Shown: piece after piece, positions 33,912-44,645 of the stretch
How the letters are laid out: each line of letters begins with the position of its first letter
Position numbering within the stretch: the first letter of the stretch is position 1
Assembly (NCBI GenBank): GCA_950295325.1
Contig: OX485806.1
Location: 50,833,169 to 50,897,168 of the forward strand
Direction: 5' to 3'
Length of the DNA stretch: 64,000 nucleotides
DNA from: Polytrichum commune
Taxonomy: Eukaryota > Streptophyta > Polytrichopsida > Polytrichales > Polytrichaceae
The notes under the pieces: model-generated
Databases searched by the model: none
What the model was told of the DNA's origin: nothing
What the model saw: only the letters and a program-made list of their open reading frames with translations
Program-made: the position numbers and the translations under genes

Positions 33912-35492
33912 AAGAGTAGAAAGACACCTCTTGTTCCACCTTTAGTTGTCCTAGTTGTTTTTTTAGTTTCAAAGTCTGATACAAGTTGTCCTACATCCTC
34001 TAATGGGAGTATCCTCTAATGGGAGTTTCCTCTAGTATCATACATGACAGGATGGTACATGTGAAGTTGGCCATGAAGGATTTGTCAACGCTCGGTCAGC
34101 TTGTCTTTCCCTCTATGGACACCGGTTCTAAGAATTTTGTTGCGTACTTGGAAGTTAGGAGCACATGTAATGGGTTCAAGTCCTTCAGGCCGAGGCCTCC
34201 TCCTAGATGAGGACTTGTTTCTGGAACGCATGCTTGGACATGCAGACAAGATAAAATCGAGCCAGCATCACTAGCCATATCAAGGTTTTCAAGTTTCAAC
34301 CCCATTTCTTGCAAATCAACCCCTCAATGAATGCCCCCAACTGACGCGGCTCAGTTACAATGTCTGGGGAGAACCGGTATTTAGTGTAATGGCAACGGTT
34401 GGTTTTGTGAAAAATCTAGTTGAAATGGGAAAGTGGAGGATGTGAAACCGGTGTTTTTTTTTTAAATGGATTTCAACCGGCAACCATTTTGAGGAAGAGG
34501 ATTTTTACCCGGATGAATAGTGAAAAAGGCGGATTTTAGGCGGTTTGATTCATCTAGGGCCGGATATCATCTAGTTCTAGGGTTTAGGTTATGTGTTCGT
34601 TGTAGGCTTGTAGCGATTTGGTAAATGGCGGACAGGCGAAGCTTTTGCTTCATTATTGCATTTTATTGTTGACGGCTAGCGTTTAAAATGTATTATGCGT
34701 GTGTCTATGGAAGATCTTCATGGTGATCTTGATAACGTACTAATGGAAGCCATAGCTTCATGGAAGAACTCTACAAAGTTTAGATGGTTGTTTTCACATC
34801 TACAAAGATACCTTTCAGGGCGTTTTCATCTTGAAGGTGAAGACGATACTACTGATTTTGACTCTAACAGTTGATAAATTTCATTTTTATATATAATATG
34901 GTATGTTAGGTTGCTCTTTTATCATGTTGTGGCCTCAAATCTTATACGAGGTTTTAAGACCTAGGTATTTTAAAGAGTAAATCCATGGCTATCAACCGGT
35001 TGATGGGTTATTTCAGGTTCAACTCCATCTATGGATAAATCGTTGATCATTGTCGTTGTTTCTTGTATGTAATGAATTGTTGATCATTGTTGTTGGATGT
35101 TGATATGTTCTTTGGAGGATGTTGTTGAATGGTGTATGGTGTTTGTAGATATAATTTTGCTACATTGAAAAATTGGCTCACTTATCAATGCCCAACTTTT
35201 TGGCCGGTTGTCATTACAATGAAAAGGAAATTAACCGGCAATAGTTATGTAGGCACTTGTGAATTGTTGGACAGAATCAAGTCACGGCAGAGAGTGAGTG
35301 CTAACTTGCAAATGGCATGGAGAATTGCTTGAGGTATGTTGTTCTACAAAGTGAACGCATTAATTAATTAATTAATGATTTTTTGTACTTGTCTCTGTCG
35401 TTATCCGTTTTAGAGGGTAATTCCCTAGTCATAGAGTCATGTCGGAGACAAGAGGATGATTGTCAAAACCATTGCTAGCCCCCTTTAATAAT
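33912..35492. other. Non-coding interval
   Basis: No recognisable gene. A short TTAATTAATTAATTAATG run lies near 35360. The text 34340-34620 is rich in ACCGG and CCGG words but has no clear unit. Confidence 0.5.
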
Positions 35493-38095
35493 CTTGTCAA
35501 TTTTCTTTTCTAGCAAAGGTTATGAGCACTAACCTTTCGCATTCCGCCATGCTAATAGTTAACTCCTCCTACCCCGGACCTTATAGTTCATAGGAAGGAA
35601 CCAACCCTCCTATTTTGCTTTCGAGACTTATAAGCCCAAACTTTGTGCCCACATGTGCTCTCAAGGTGAAAAATACATTAAAGCTTAGATTTTGGGTTTT
35701 TTATCAATTAATTAAAACATAAAAAGAGTGGAGATTTGTAGTTGTGTTGAAATTAAATTTAGACACATGATGTTCATACTTAGTACTTGAATATCTGGGA
35801 GGTAATTAAAGGGGTTCCTTAGTCTTGGACCTTAGGCCTTGTAACCTGGGGTTTACGTAGCTTAAATGGGCTCGATTATTGTTCGAATTGGGTATGGTGC
35901 CACTGCACCCTAGAAGATTGCGGGTCCAGGGACTCGGACAGGGGGTTGGAGTGGCAGCTGCCGCACAGGGAGTGTGTGCGGTAACAGGGGGGAAGTAGGG
36001 CAACGCCCTAGTGGAAAAAAATAGAGAGGAGGAACTCGGAAGAGATTAGGAGAGATGAGGAACCGCTGCCGCATCCACCCTCGAGGAGGGTGAGAGTTGG
36101 GGCTACGGCAAGGGAGGCTTCGAAATCTGCACCTCAGGCTGAGTTGCCATTTGTAAGGGAGAGGAGGACGGCGACATGAAGAGAATCGTGATTTGGGGGC
36201 GGCACCAGCAACAAGAGCGCTGCTGCGGCAGTTGCCTCATCTCCGGGACATACGGCTCCCTTGGGAACTGGCATTGGCAAGTTGGGTTCTTTTATTTTGA
36301 TATTCGTTTTTCTTGGGCGCTTCTGGTACTGCATTGCTGGGTAGTGGAAATCTGGAGCTTGATGCAAGTGTTGGGCATGAGGAGTCTATCGAAGGGAGGA
36401 AGGGCATTTAGCAGATGGTTGGGCATGAGATAAATGTTTGTTCTAAATATGGGTAGTAAGGGCAGAAGGAGCAGTTATGTGGGCAATGCTACTTGAATTA
36501 GTAGGCTCAGAAGGAGGATTCACAATTGCAGGCTCGGAGGGAGATTCAGGGAAGTTTAAAGGTAAGAATTCTAGCTGCCGAAGTGGAAATCGGAGTTGGT
36601 TGACTGATCTCATGTGCCGCAGTCAAGCGCACTAAAGAGGCTCTTCGGCAACGGAGTCATTAGGTTCCCTTCGACTTATCAGCTTGGGTGCAGCTAAGAT
36701 CGGATAAATTTCCTATTGGCTACTTGGCCGAACACTGAAATCCTAGAACCCAAGGTAGCCGGTCCAAGGAGTGAGGAAGGAAGACTGCCCCAGGAGTGAG
36801 AGGACTATCAAACTAGGCACAACCTTGGGTTTTGAGGGTGCCGAATGTGGCAGCAACTATGAGGGCTGGGTTGCGGCAGCTGCAAGAAGGAGGAGCGAAC
36901 CCTCTCAGGGAATTGAAGGACAGAGAGTGTGGTTGGAAGCTAAGGGATTAATGTGGATTGATTAGGACATGTTGTAAGAGTAGGGTAAGTTGACTGATAG
37001 CATTAGTGAGGCCAAGGCCTCAGCATTAGCAGTTCACATTTGAGGGTTTTTATTGTGATGTGTGAGACTTGATAATTCAGGTTGGTTGGCAACAATTACA
37101 AGGAAAGAAAACATTTGTAAATGCTCACAACATTGATTCCTCTTGAGTTAAATTATGCAAGTGATATTCACATTGTTGGTGCAATGGATGATGAGTTAAC
37201 CTAGCGAAGCACAAGGGTTGAGTACATGCGAGCCTTAGGCCTTAACCCGGATTACGACGCTCAAGGGTGGGGGTTTAGGGCTCACAGGACTCACCCCTTA
37301 ATCGGTAACACATTTCTTCCATGAGGACTTCCATCCATGGAAGTCCAATTTCATGTTGATCATCGCGTTGCCGGAGCAACACTACAACAACCTAAAGCGT
37401 ACTAGGCAACTATGGCCTCACATTGGGCCAATGCCCATGGAGGCCGTACTGTTCAGCCTCGGGTGGGTGAGGCCACACCACCTCACCCATATAAGCCTCT
37501 AGGACTCTATGCGGGGCCCTTAACCCACCGTCAAGGAATCTCTTGTCTCTCTACCAAGAGTTGGGGTCAAGTAGACATTTTCCCTTAGCCGCTGGGCCTA
37601 GAAGCCCTTAGCAGCTTCAGACCATCATAACTTCCTAGTATGATGTCTAATGATAACAAACAACCACTCCATCTTCATCTACGCTTCACGTAAATGTTGA
37701 TGGACTCCTCACATGCCCCATTCGGCCAAGTATTGAGGAAGTTATACCTTGGTAGTCCCGGGAATCACTCCCAGGCCACTGCTGTACCAAGGCGTTGTCC
37801 CGGGACATCGCCCCACTCAAATTGCCATAACTCCTAGCTTACACCTCCGATTGAGGTGTTCTTGAGCATTCTAGAATCACCACGCCATGAGCTACGCATA
37901 GCTCATGGCCTCACCATCATGCCTCCTAGTCTCCGTGGATGGGAGGCGTTCCCAACGCCCGGGGCCCTCACCCACACTAGGATCACTTGGGCCCTCTCAC
38001 CAACGGCGCCACAAGTCCCGGGTGTCACTCCGGGGTCCCCCTTGTGCCCATGGTGTTTCAAGCACTCGTCATGGAGAGGTGCGCAACTCTGGTGC
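35493..38095 (-). repeat. RepB copy 2, interrupted by LTR-D
   Basis: Inverse orientation relative to copy 1. The right part is 37287-38095 and the left part about 35493-35628; together they make about 945 bp, a full-length copy. The constant end (CATGGAGAGGTGCGCA on the plus strand) is at 38095. LTR-D was inserted within CGAGACT/CACCCC of this repeat. Confidence 0.8.
35629..37286 (+). mobile_element. LTR-D: solo LTR inserted in RepB
   Basis: A 1658-bp LTR with a decayed start TATAAGCCCAAACTTTGTGCC (two G-to-A changes from TGTGAGCCC) and an end TTTAGGGCTCACA. Flanking 5-bp repeats are AGACT and GGACT, one mismatch. It has the ATAAAAAGAGTGG block near 35711 and a weak hairpin near 37110. No small ORF was found. 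The mutated ends and target duplication make it older than LTR-B, LTR-C and LTR-F. Confidence 0.88.
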
Positions 38096-38458
38096 CTCAA
38101 TTTTCAACGTGGTGTATGACGAAGGTCAGCCCCTCACCTCGGTATTGTCGCGAAGGACAACTGAAGGAAGAGCACGGAGGTGATTCTCCGGTTTGACTGA
38201 GAGTTGGAATTAGCATGCCATCCCCTGTTTGGGATTTCTCTATCTAAGTGGTTTTGCAGGTTTTGTTCCTCACCTCCACAATACTTAAACAACATCAAGA
38301 TAAGTGGAAATATTAATGGAGAGGAGGTAGTGAGGGGTATGCTTGGTCAAGGAAGTTTTGAACGATTTGTTTAGTAGATGTACGGTAAGACTAAATCACA
38401 TAATCTTGAATTAGAGTTAGGGCTAGGAAATGCTACACAAAAGAAAAGATTACCATAG

Positions 38459-39325
38459 CATCTCGAGAAAGTAGAGGAATTAGATATTAGGGTAGATGGT
38501 TGTATGAATGTGGAAAATACGAGTAGTCTTTTGCTAGAAGTTATAGAAATAGAAGCTCAACTTGAAAGGGAGGCAACTCCTTCCAAGTTGAGTGGCGAGA
38601 TATTGCCAAAGACTGAGATAGATAAAGGGGAGACTCCCATAGAGGGTGATAGTGAAGTGAGAGTTGATACACCAGTGGTCACGATGGCTCAGGATGGGGA
38701 CAGGGGGAATCCACCTCCAAACCCACCCAGTGATCCACTGTTTAGGCCGAGAGGTCTTCCAATCTTAGTCCCACAGAACTTGGCGGTGATGGATATGCCA
38801 TCCAACCTACCTAAGTTTTGGGGAACTAAGGATGAAGATCCTTTGAGACACATGGAGCGGTACATTGAGAGGTAACCTAGTTCCCTCATCACTGATCCGG
38901 GTTAGTGTTTGGTGTGGTTCCCTACCATTTTGGATGGCGAAGCCTACGAGTGGTATAGGGACCATTCCGAGGGTCATTTTTGGAGTTGGGAGCAAATGCC
39001 GAGGGAATTTTTGAATGAGTTTAGGCCTGAGGTAGGGCAGAGTACCGCCTTGAGAGCATTAGCTTCATTGAAGCAGGGAAGATATGAAAAGATTTTGGCT
39101 TACATTAGAAGATTTGTTTTGGTGTGTACCCGCTTTGTGGGCACGATGCTCAACGATGACACACTGAAACAATTCTTTCATTCGAGGATTTTTTAAGGCT
39201 GGTACGACAAGAGATGTGCTAAAGAAGAATCCTCAGACCTTGGCGGATGCTAAGATTACTACTAGGGAGATGGAACACATAGACAAAGACTATGAGAGGT
39301 TATGGTGGAAGGAAGATGAATTGGG
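38459..39325 (+). pseudogene. gag: Retrotransposon gag (capsid) fragment
   Basis: Open from about 38459. The N-terminal part is acidic (LEREATPSKLSGEILPKTE), then Pro-rich (GNPPPNPPSDPLFRP), followed by the retrotransposon gag domain: LPKFWGTKDEDPLRHMERY, WFPTILDGEAYEWYRD, WEQMPREFLNEFRPE and TALRALASLKQG. Stops occur after IER (about 38874) and at DPG, and there is a frame break near 39196 before LKKNPQTLADAKITTREMEH. The gene ends abruptly at the RepB border at 39325; no zinc knuckle, protease or pol follows. It is of Ty3/gypsy type by its gag pattern, but whether it belongs to the family of the pol at 1-3381 cannot be told. Confidence 0.8.
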
Positions 39326-39692
39326 GCAGGTATTGAGGAAGTTATGGCTCTTCAAACCTAGGCAGTCCCGGGCGCCACTCCCAGGTCACTTCTGTCCCAG
39401 GGTGCTGTTCTGGGACAGCGCCCCACTCAAATTGCCATATCTCCTAACTTGCACCTCCTATTGAGGTGTTCCTTAGTAGTCTAGAATTCCGATGCCATAA
39501 GCTACACATCACTCATGACCTTACCCTCATGACTCTTAATCTCCGTGGGTGAGAGGCGTTCTCAACGCCCGGGGCCCTCACCCACACTAAGAGTACTTGG
39601 GCCCTCTCACCAATGGCGCCACAAGTCTTGTTTGTCACTCCGGAGTCCCCCTTGTGCAGATGGTGTTGCAGGCACTCCTCATGGAGAGGTGC
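39325..39692 (-). repeat. RepB copy 3, truncated
   Basis: About 368 bp: it keeps the constant GGAGAGGTGCGCA end at 39692 and is cut at CAGGTATTGAGGAAGTTATG on the other side, where the gag fragment begins. The constant end abuts a fragment of the MULE-like gene. Confidence 0.8.
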
Positions 39693-39845
39693 GCAATACA
39701 ACGTGCGTGCATTCTTTTGAGAAATTATCGTCACCCCGTTAAGGTTGGCAACTGCAGAGTTAGCCGCAAGCGCATTCACGCCCTCATCGAGGAGCACGTC
39801 AAGCGAACGCCCCAAACCACTCAACATGTGGGAACACGGGATTGA
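39693..39845 (+). pseudogene. Fragment of the MULE-like transposase N-terminal region (copy 3)
   Basis: Encodes QRACILLRNYRHPVKVGNC and RIHALIEEHVKRTPQTTQ, matching QRACIHLGNHRHPVKVGNC and RIDALIEEHVERTPQATH of the large copy at about 50.83-50.96 kb. Both sides are truncated, RepB on the left and unrelated DNA on the right. It shows that the gene belongs to a dispersed family. Confidence 0.8.
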
Positions 39846-40260
39846 CCAAAGAATTCGGTTAAGCGTTTTTAGTGTTTATTCCGGCTGTCTGGATGATCCG
39901 AGTATCGTTCAAGGGACCTTGTGAAGTGTAAGATGGTTGCTCATCTCCTTCCCTGCTTGAATATCAACCACCGGGTGAAATGGCCTTTCCGTTTTCCGGA
40001 TGGTCAGTTGGAAATCCTCACTTCCGGGACTTGCTTTCCGGATAAACCACTAAATCTAAGACTTATTCCTACTCCTATTTCCTCAATTCCTACCTCCGAT
40101 GGTCATGTGGCTCATCCGAGAAAGATGCCCTGATCGGGCCATTCTCCGGTGTTCCCTCACAACCAGTTCGGATCAGCTTCACCCGGCCTGGCAGGTCACA
40201 CAGAGAATCCGTAATGTATGTCCGGAACTACAACGACAGATTGATCTGGATCCGCCCGGG
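39846..40260 (+). other. Interval rich in TTCCGG words
   Basis: No gene recognised. The words TTCCGG, CCGGA and TCCGG recur about a dozen times, suggesting a decayed short-period repeat or the terminal part of an unknown element that continues into RepC. Confidence 0.4.
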
Positions 40261-40475
40261 GTCTATAAATCCGGGATAACTGGGTGACCTGTATCGCTTT
40301 CCGTACTACCCCTCCCAGAGGCTATGGGACCTCATCAGAAGGTCGGATGGCGTAAGTTCGAGTACCCCTCGCACCCCTTACCCATTCCTAATAGCGGCTA
40401 TCCCTCATAGAAGTTATACAGGCAAACGAACCAATGAGGCTTCACACCCACTACACCTCAGAAATGATCAACCCA
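40261..40475 (+). repeat. RepC copy 1
   Basis: About 215 bp with high similarity and the same orientation as 54571-54785: ATCCGGGATAACTGGG, CGTACTACCCCTCCCAGAG, AGAAGGTCGGATGGCGTAAG, CACCCCTTACCCATTC, AGAAGTTATACA and TCAACCCAATC. It lies just outside the left border of the putative composite element. Confidence 0.8.
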
Positions 40476-40619
40476 ATCCGGAATCCTAACCTATCCGGTT
40501 TCTCTCCCTCTTTTGACAGACCTTTCCGGCTACAGGTGAATGGGGGGGGGGGAAACTTACAAGTGTAAGAGGAGAGTGGAAAATTTTGAATTTGTTGGGC
40601 AAAAATAGGACAAGCATTG

Positions 40620-40641
40620 CCTATTTCCGTGGAATTTATAG
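40620..40641 (+). repeat. Left inverted repeat of the composite element
   Basis: CCTATTTCCGTGG then AATTTATAG. It pairs with 54378-54399 in inverse orientation with 20 of 22 matches, and lies about 75 bases inside the left border. Confidence 0.6.
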
Positions 40642-40974
40642 ATAGTTTGAATTCAATTTGTTGGAAAGGGACCCCAATCCCGTGGAGATATTAATCCAAC
40701 CTAGGTCGAGGAACAAACGGAACCTAAAGGCGTGGAAGAATATATTTGTTATCAAAGATCTTATAGTCTAGGTTTTGAAATGGTTTCATATTAAATTAGG
40801 GCTGACGTCAGCAATTGAAATCAAACATCAAAACATATGATGAAGAAGAAGTTGAATGGTACAGTACTCTTTCCAATAACTCTTAGACCGTCAATTGTAC
40901 ATCTTTGTCCAAATACAATACAAATGGCTCCATTACGTGGGATTGGCGCGATTTTCCCCACCTTGATACGTCAT

Positions 40975-42000
40975 CCAAACTACAAACATTCATCATATGA
41001 ATGAAAGTTGAGAATCTGGCCTACGCATATAGTTTCTTGGAAGTGAGAGCATCCCAAAAACCACAAACATTCATCATATGAATGAAAATTGAGAATATAG
41101 CCTACCCATCTAGACCCACTTCCGAAGTGAGACCATACAAAAACACACAAACATTCATCACATGAATCAAAGTTGAGAATCTAGCCTACCCATCTAGGCT
41201 CTCGGAAGTGAGAGCATCCAAAAAAACACAACCATTCATAACATGAATCAAAGTTGAGAATGTGGCCTACCCATCTAGGCTCTCGAAAGTGAGAGCATCC
41301 AAAAAAACAAAAAGATTCAACACCTGAATCAAAGTTGAGAATTTGGTTCACACATCTAGTCTCTCGGAAGTGAGAGCATCCAAAAAAACACAACCATTCA
41401 TAACATGAATCAAAGTTGAGAATGTGGCCTTCCCATCTAGGCTCTCGAAAGTGAGGGCATCCAAAAAAACACAAAATTCATCATATGAATCAAATTTGGC
41501 CTACCCATCTAGGCTCTCAAAAGTGAGAGCATCCAAAAAATCAAAAGATTCAACACCTGAATCAAAGTTGAGAATCTGGTTCATACATCTAGTCTCTCGG
41601 AAGTGAGAGCATCCAAAAACACACAACCATTCATCATGTGAATCAAAGTTGAGAATCTGGCCTACCCATCCAGGCTCTCGGAAGTGAGAGCATCCAAAAA
41701 AACATAAAATTCATCATATGAATCAAAGTTGAAAATCTAGCCTACCCATCTAGGCTCTCGGAAGTGAGAGCATCCAAAAAATAAAAAAGATTCAACACCT
41801 GAATCAAAGTTGAGAATTTGGTTCACACATCTAGTCTCTCGGAAGTGAGAGCATCCAAAAACACACAACCATTCATAACATGAATCAAAGTTGAGAATCT
41901 AGCCTACCCATCTAGGTTATCGGAAGTGAAAGCATCCAAAAAATCAAAAAGATTCATCACCTAAATCAAAGTTGAGAATCTGGTTCACACAAAGTTGAGA
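40975..42000 (+). repeat. 81-bp tandem array (about 12 units) with two hairpins per unit
   Basis: Unit: ATGAATCAAAGTTGAGAATC, TGGCCTACCCATCTAG, GCTCTCGGAAGTGAGAGC, ATCCAAAAAAACACAACC, ATTCATCAC. Phasing by the ATGAATC word gives steps of 81, 81, 81, 80, 73 and 80 bases. Each unit contains a GCTCTC/GAGAGC stem with loop GGAAGT, and in many units an ATTCAT/ATGAAT stem. The word AATCTGG followed by CCTACCC and a CTCTCGG half-palindrome links the array to the larger palindromes at 42.3-48.1 kb. It is not CRISPR: there are no unique spacers. Confidence 0.9.
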
Positions 42001-42266
42001 GTCCGAACACTCACCAAGATGGAATAGCATAGTGCTTGTGCTTGGAAGTCTTCCATTGTGCTTGGAGCGGTCACATGTGAAAAGGGTGCACAGGGATGTG
42101 ACCATAATTGGTAGGATATATGCTTTGAATGCATTAGATTAATGGGCTCAATCTTAACTTGATTAGGGGATGCTAGTTAGTACAACACATTATGACCAGG
42201 GATGCAATATATAACATTATGGCTATAATACCACATGCAAAAATCTGGATCAAACCCCCAACCCTT

Positions 42267-42292
42267 GGACCCTCTCGGAACCGAGAGGGTCC
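42267..42292. repeat. Palindrome P1
   Basis: GGACCCTCTCGG, AA, CCGAGAGGGTCC: perfect 12-base arms around two bases. It is preceded by AATCTGG about 25 bases upstream, as at the other members. Confidence 0.9.
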
Positions 42293-42405
42293 CTACATAG
42301 TCCAACCCCTTAACTTGACAAATATGAACCGAACAAAAAAAGGTTCAACTCGTCAAACCCAACTTGTTTAGACACCCAAAAATGTGGTGCAAACCCCCAT
42401 CCCCT

Positions 42406-42431
42406 GGACCTTCTCGGAACCGAGAGGGTCC
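42406..42431. repeat. Palindrome P2
   Basis: GGACCTTCTCGG, AA, CCGAGAGGGTCC, one mismatch between the arms. It lies 139 bases from P1, which repeats the period of the other array. Confidence 0.9.
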
Positions 42432-42537
42432 TTACATTGCCCAACACCTTAACATGAGACGTATGAACCCAACCAAAAAAAATTCAACCCCATCCACCCG
42501 AACCTATCTTAAATCTCATTCTTGATTCCTACATTAA

Positions 42538-42561
42538 GATCCTCTCGGTTCCGAGAGGGTC
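42538..42561. repeat. Palindrome P3
   Basis: GATCCTCTCGG, TT, CCGAGAGGGTC. The centre is TT rather than AA, and the arms are otherwise conserved with one mismatch. Confidence 0.85.
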
Positions 42562-43128
42562 AAATTCCAGCCAAAAAACAAACTAGTGGAACATATCAAC
42601 CAACTAGTTGAACATATGTACAAATACAAGCTGTCAACCTTCAAGAGCAATTGAAATCAAACAACAACATAAGATGAAGGAGGAGTTGAATGTGGTTTGA
42701 AAAGGGACATGGAAATTCAACAAATGAAATTATAAAAAACTTAAACATAAACAATACATAGGAGATGGAGGTTCCAAACGCACAAGGCGTAGTCAACAAC
42801 TTGGACTACCCTGTTTATCACTATCGTCGTCCTAGTCGGTCTCTATGTCTAGGAAATCCAAAACTAGTTTGTTAAAAGGGCATGTGCGACTAGAAGGTGG
42901 AGACGGTGCTTCCGCCAAAAGATGGGCAAGGTCAGCATCATACACAGGGAGTTCAAACGTCGTCGAAGGAGTTGCAAACATGTCCGCATTAAGGACACGA
43001 ATCGGGCTCTCAATATGAACTCTGAAAATATAGAACGAGAAAACAAAAAAAATTAGCACATGCCAAAAATCCGAAATTGAGAAGATAGAAATCCAAGCAA
43101 ACAAATTAGAAGCCAAGAACGAACTTAC

Positions 43129-44120
43129 GCACACAGCAAATCGAAATTGCGCTTCGCCATCTTGCGGGAAAAATGAGCATAAACCAACCCTCGTTGTAGG
43201 GCAGCATGCTAAGAAGTGTGTTCTTGCTCAGTCTCACGCATGGGGAGGAGGATGGACTTGAAGATGTCGATATCCGATTCAAGCGCCACAAAATGGCATT
43301 GAATGAATATGCAATGACGAAACCTCCTAGAAGAACAAAATCCAAGAAGGTGAGCATAAGGGAATGAATGGGAAATAAAACAAGCAAAAAAAAAGACATG
43401 AGAAACAAGGAGAAGAAAAACCAACCAAGGCCACATTGCCAATCCATGATAATGTCGTCCTTGTCCGTGAGGGCGGAGAAAAAGATGGAGAAAAACTCGG
43501 GGCGCTTTTCAAGAGCACCTCTCCAAGGCACCCCGTCTTCCCTCATCGACTGGTTTTTCGAATCGGCGAAGCTATTGACCCAACCATCTCTCTTGAGATT
43601 GTAACCTATGTCTTCAAAGTCCGAGGTCCGAACATTCAAAATATATTGATTACACACGAGCACCTTGATGAAGAACTTGCGAGTTTGCAAGAAATGAGAA
43701 GGGTAGAATAAGGAATACAAAAATAGAAAGGAAAAAAAGACAATAATACAAAATGATGAGGCTAGAAAAGACTTACCAAGTTAGATGGATTAGTGGGCGA
43801 TTGGAGATCGAGGTCATTCATGCCAAACCAGTCTTCGGCAACGTAGAAGTCCTCTGTATGTACCCAGTTATGTATGGATCTAGACACGTAAGGATCAGCG
43901 GCGTGTGCAAAGACAAGAACGCCGTCGTCATGGAGGTTGAGTTTGCAAAGGTAAACAAAACCTCAAAGTAAGTCGAAAACCGCTTGTTCCATTGGGGAAC
44001 ATTTGACAATCATAACGAGATGTTCAGTACACGGAGGTTCTCAGACACATCTGCAAAGAGTAGATCAAGCCATGTGTGCACCTTAGGCTTGGTATTAGGA
44101 CGAGTACGACCCGCTCCAAC
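43129..44120 (-). other. Methyltransferase-like domain, exons 8-10
   Basis: Order of motifs as in beta-class amino-methyltransferases: a motif IV-like segment first, a variable region (DPYVSRSIHNWVHTEDFYVA, WFGMNDLDLQSPTNP), then the X-like EKRP helix leading directly into motif I (DWQCGLGG in place of DPFCGSGT) and motif II ending in an acidic residue (VALESD). The canonical DPPY of motif IV is not seen; ADVS stands there. The protein may therefore have methylated something unusual or have been non-catalytic even before decay. Confidence 0.65.
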
Positions 44121-44645
44121 CTGGAAAGCAAAAATCCATAGAAAAATATAAGAAAACAAGTGTTGAATTAGAATGAATGAACGGGAAAACAATAGAATGT
44201 CGCACAAACCTTAGTAAGGAATTATTGGATGCGGCGGTAAGCGGGAGGGGGAATTTTAGACCACATGAGATCCTCTATGAGGTCCCCCATGTCAGCATTC
44301 TCAATCAAAGAGAGAGAAGACGACTTCTCCGAAGAAGTTGCGGAGGTATCCGGAGCAACAACCTTTCTTTTGCGCGGCACGGAGGGAATGGTGACACCGC
44401 TATGGGACGGAGCGGGAACATAGTCCCGAGAAGGGGCAGAAAGAGTTGTCATTGGACTTCCGACAACCTTGGTAGCTGGAGCTGCAGTGCGTTGAACGGA
44501 GGCCTTGGTGAAAAAACGGGTGGAGACTTGACTGGAGGCCACCCTCTTGCCTTTGCCCTTGGTCTTCACCGGTGCAACCTCCTTGTCATTGGTAGGAGGA
44601 ACCGGATTCTCATCTTTTTCCGGCTGTTCCTTCAATTCAATTACC

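Noticed and set aside
40975-42000. CRISPR-like regular array
   Set aside because: The period is a constant 81 bases with the whole unit repeated and no unique spacers. It is a plant minisatellite.
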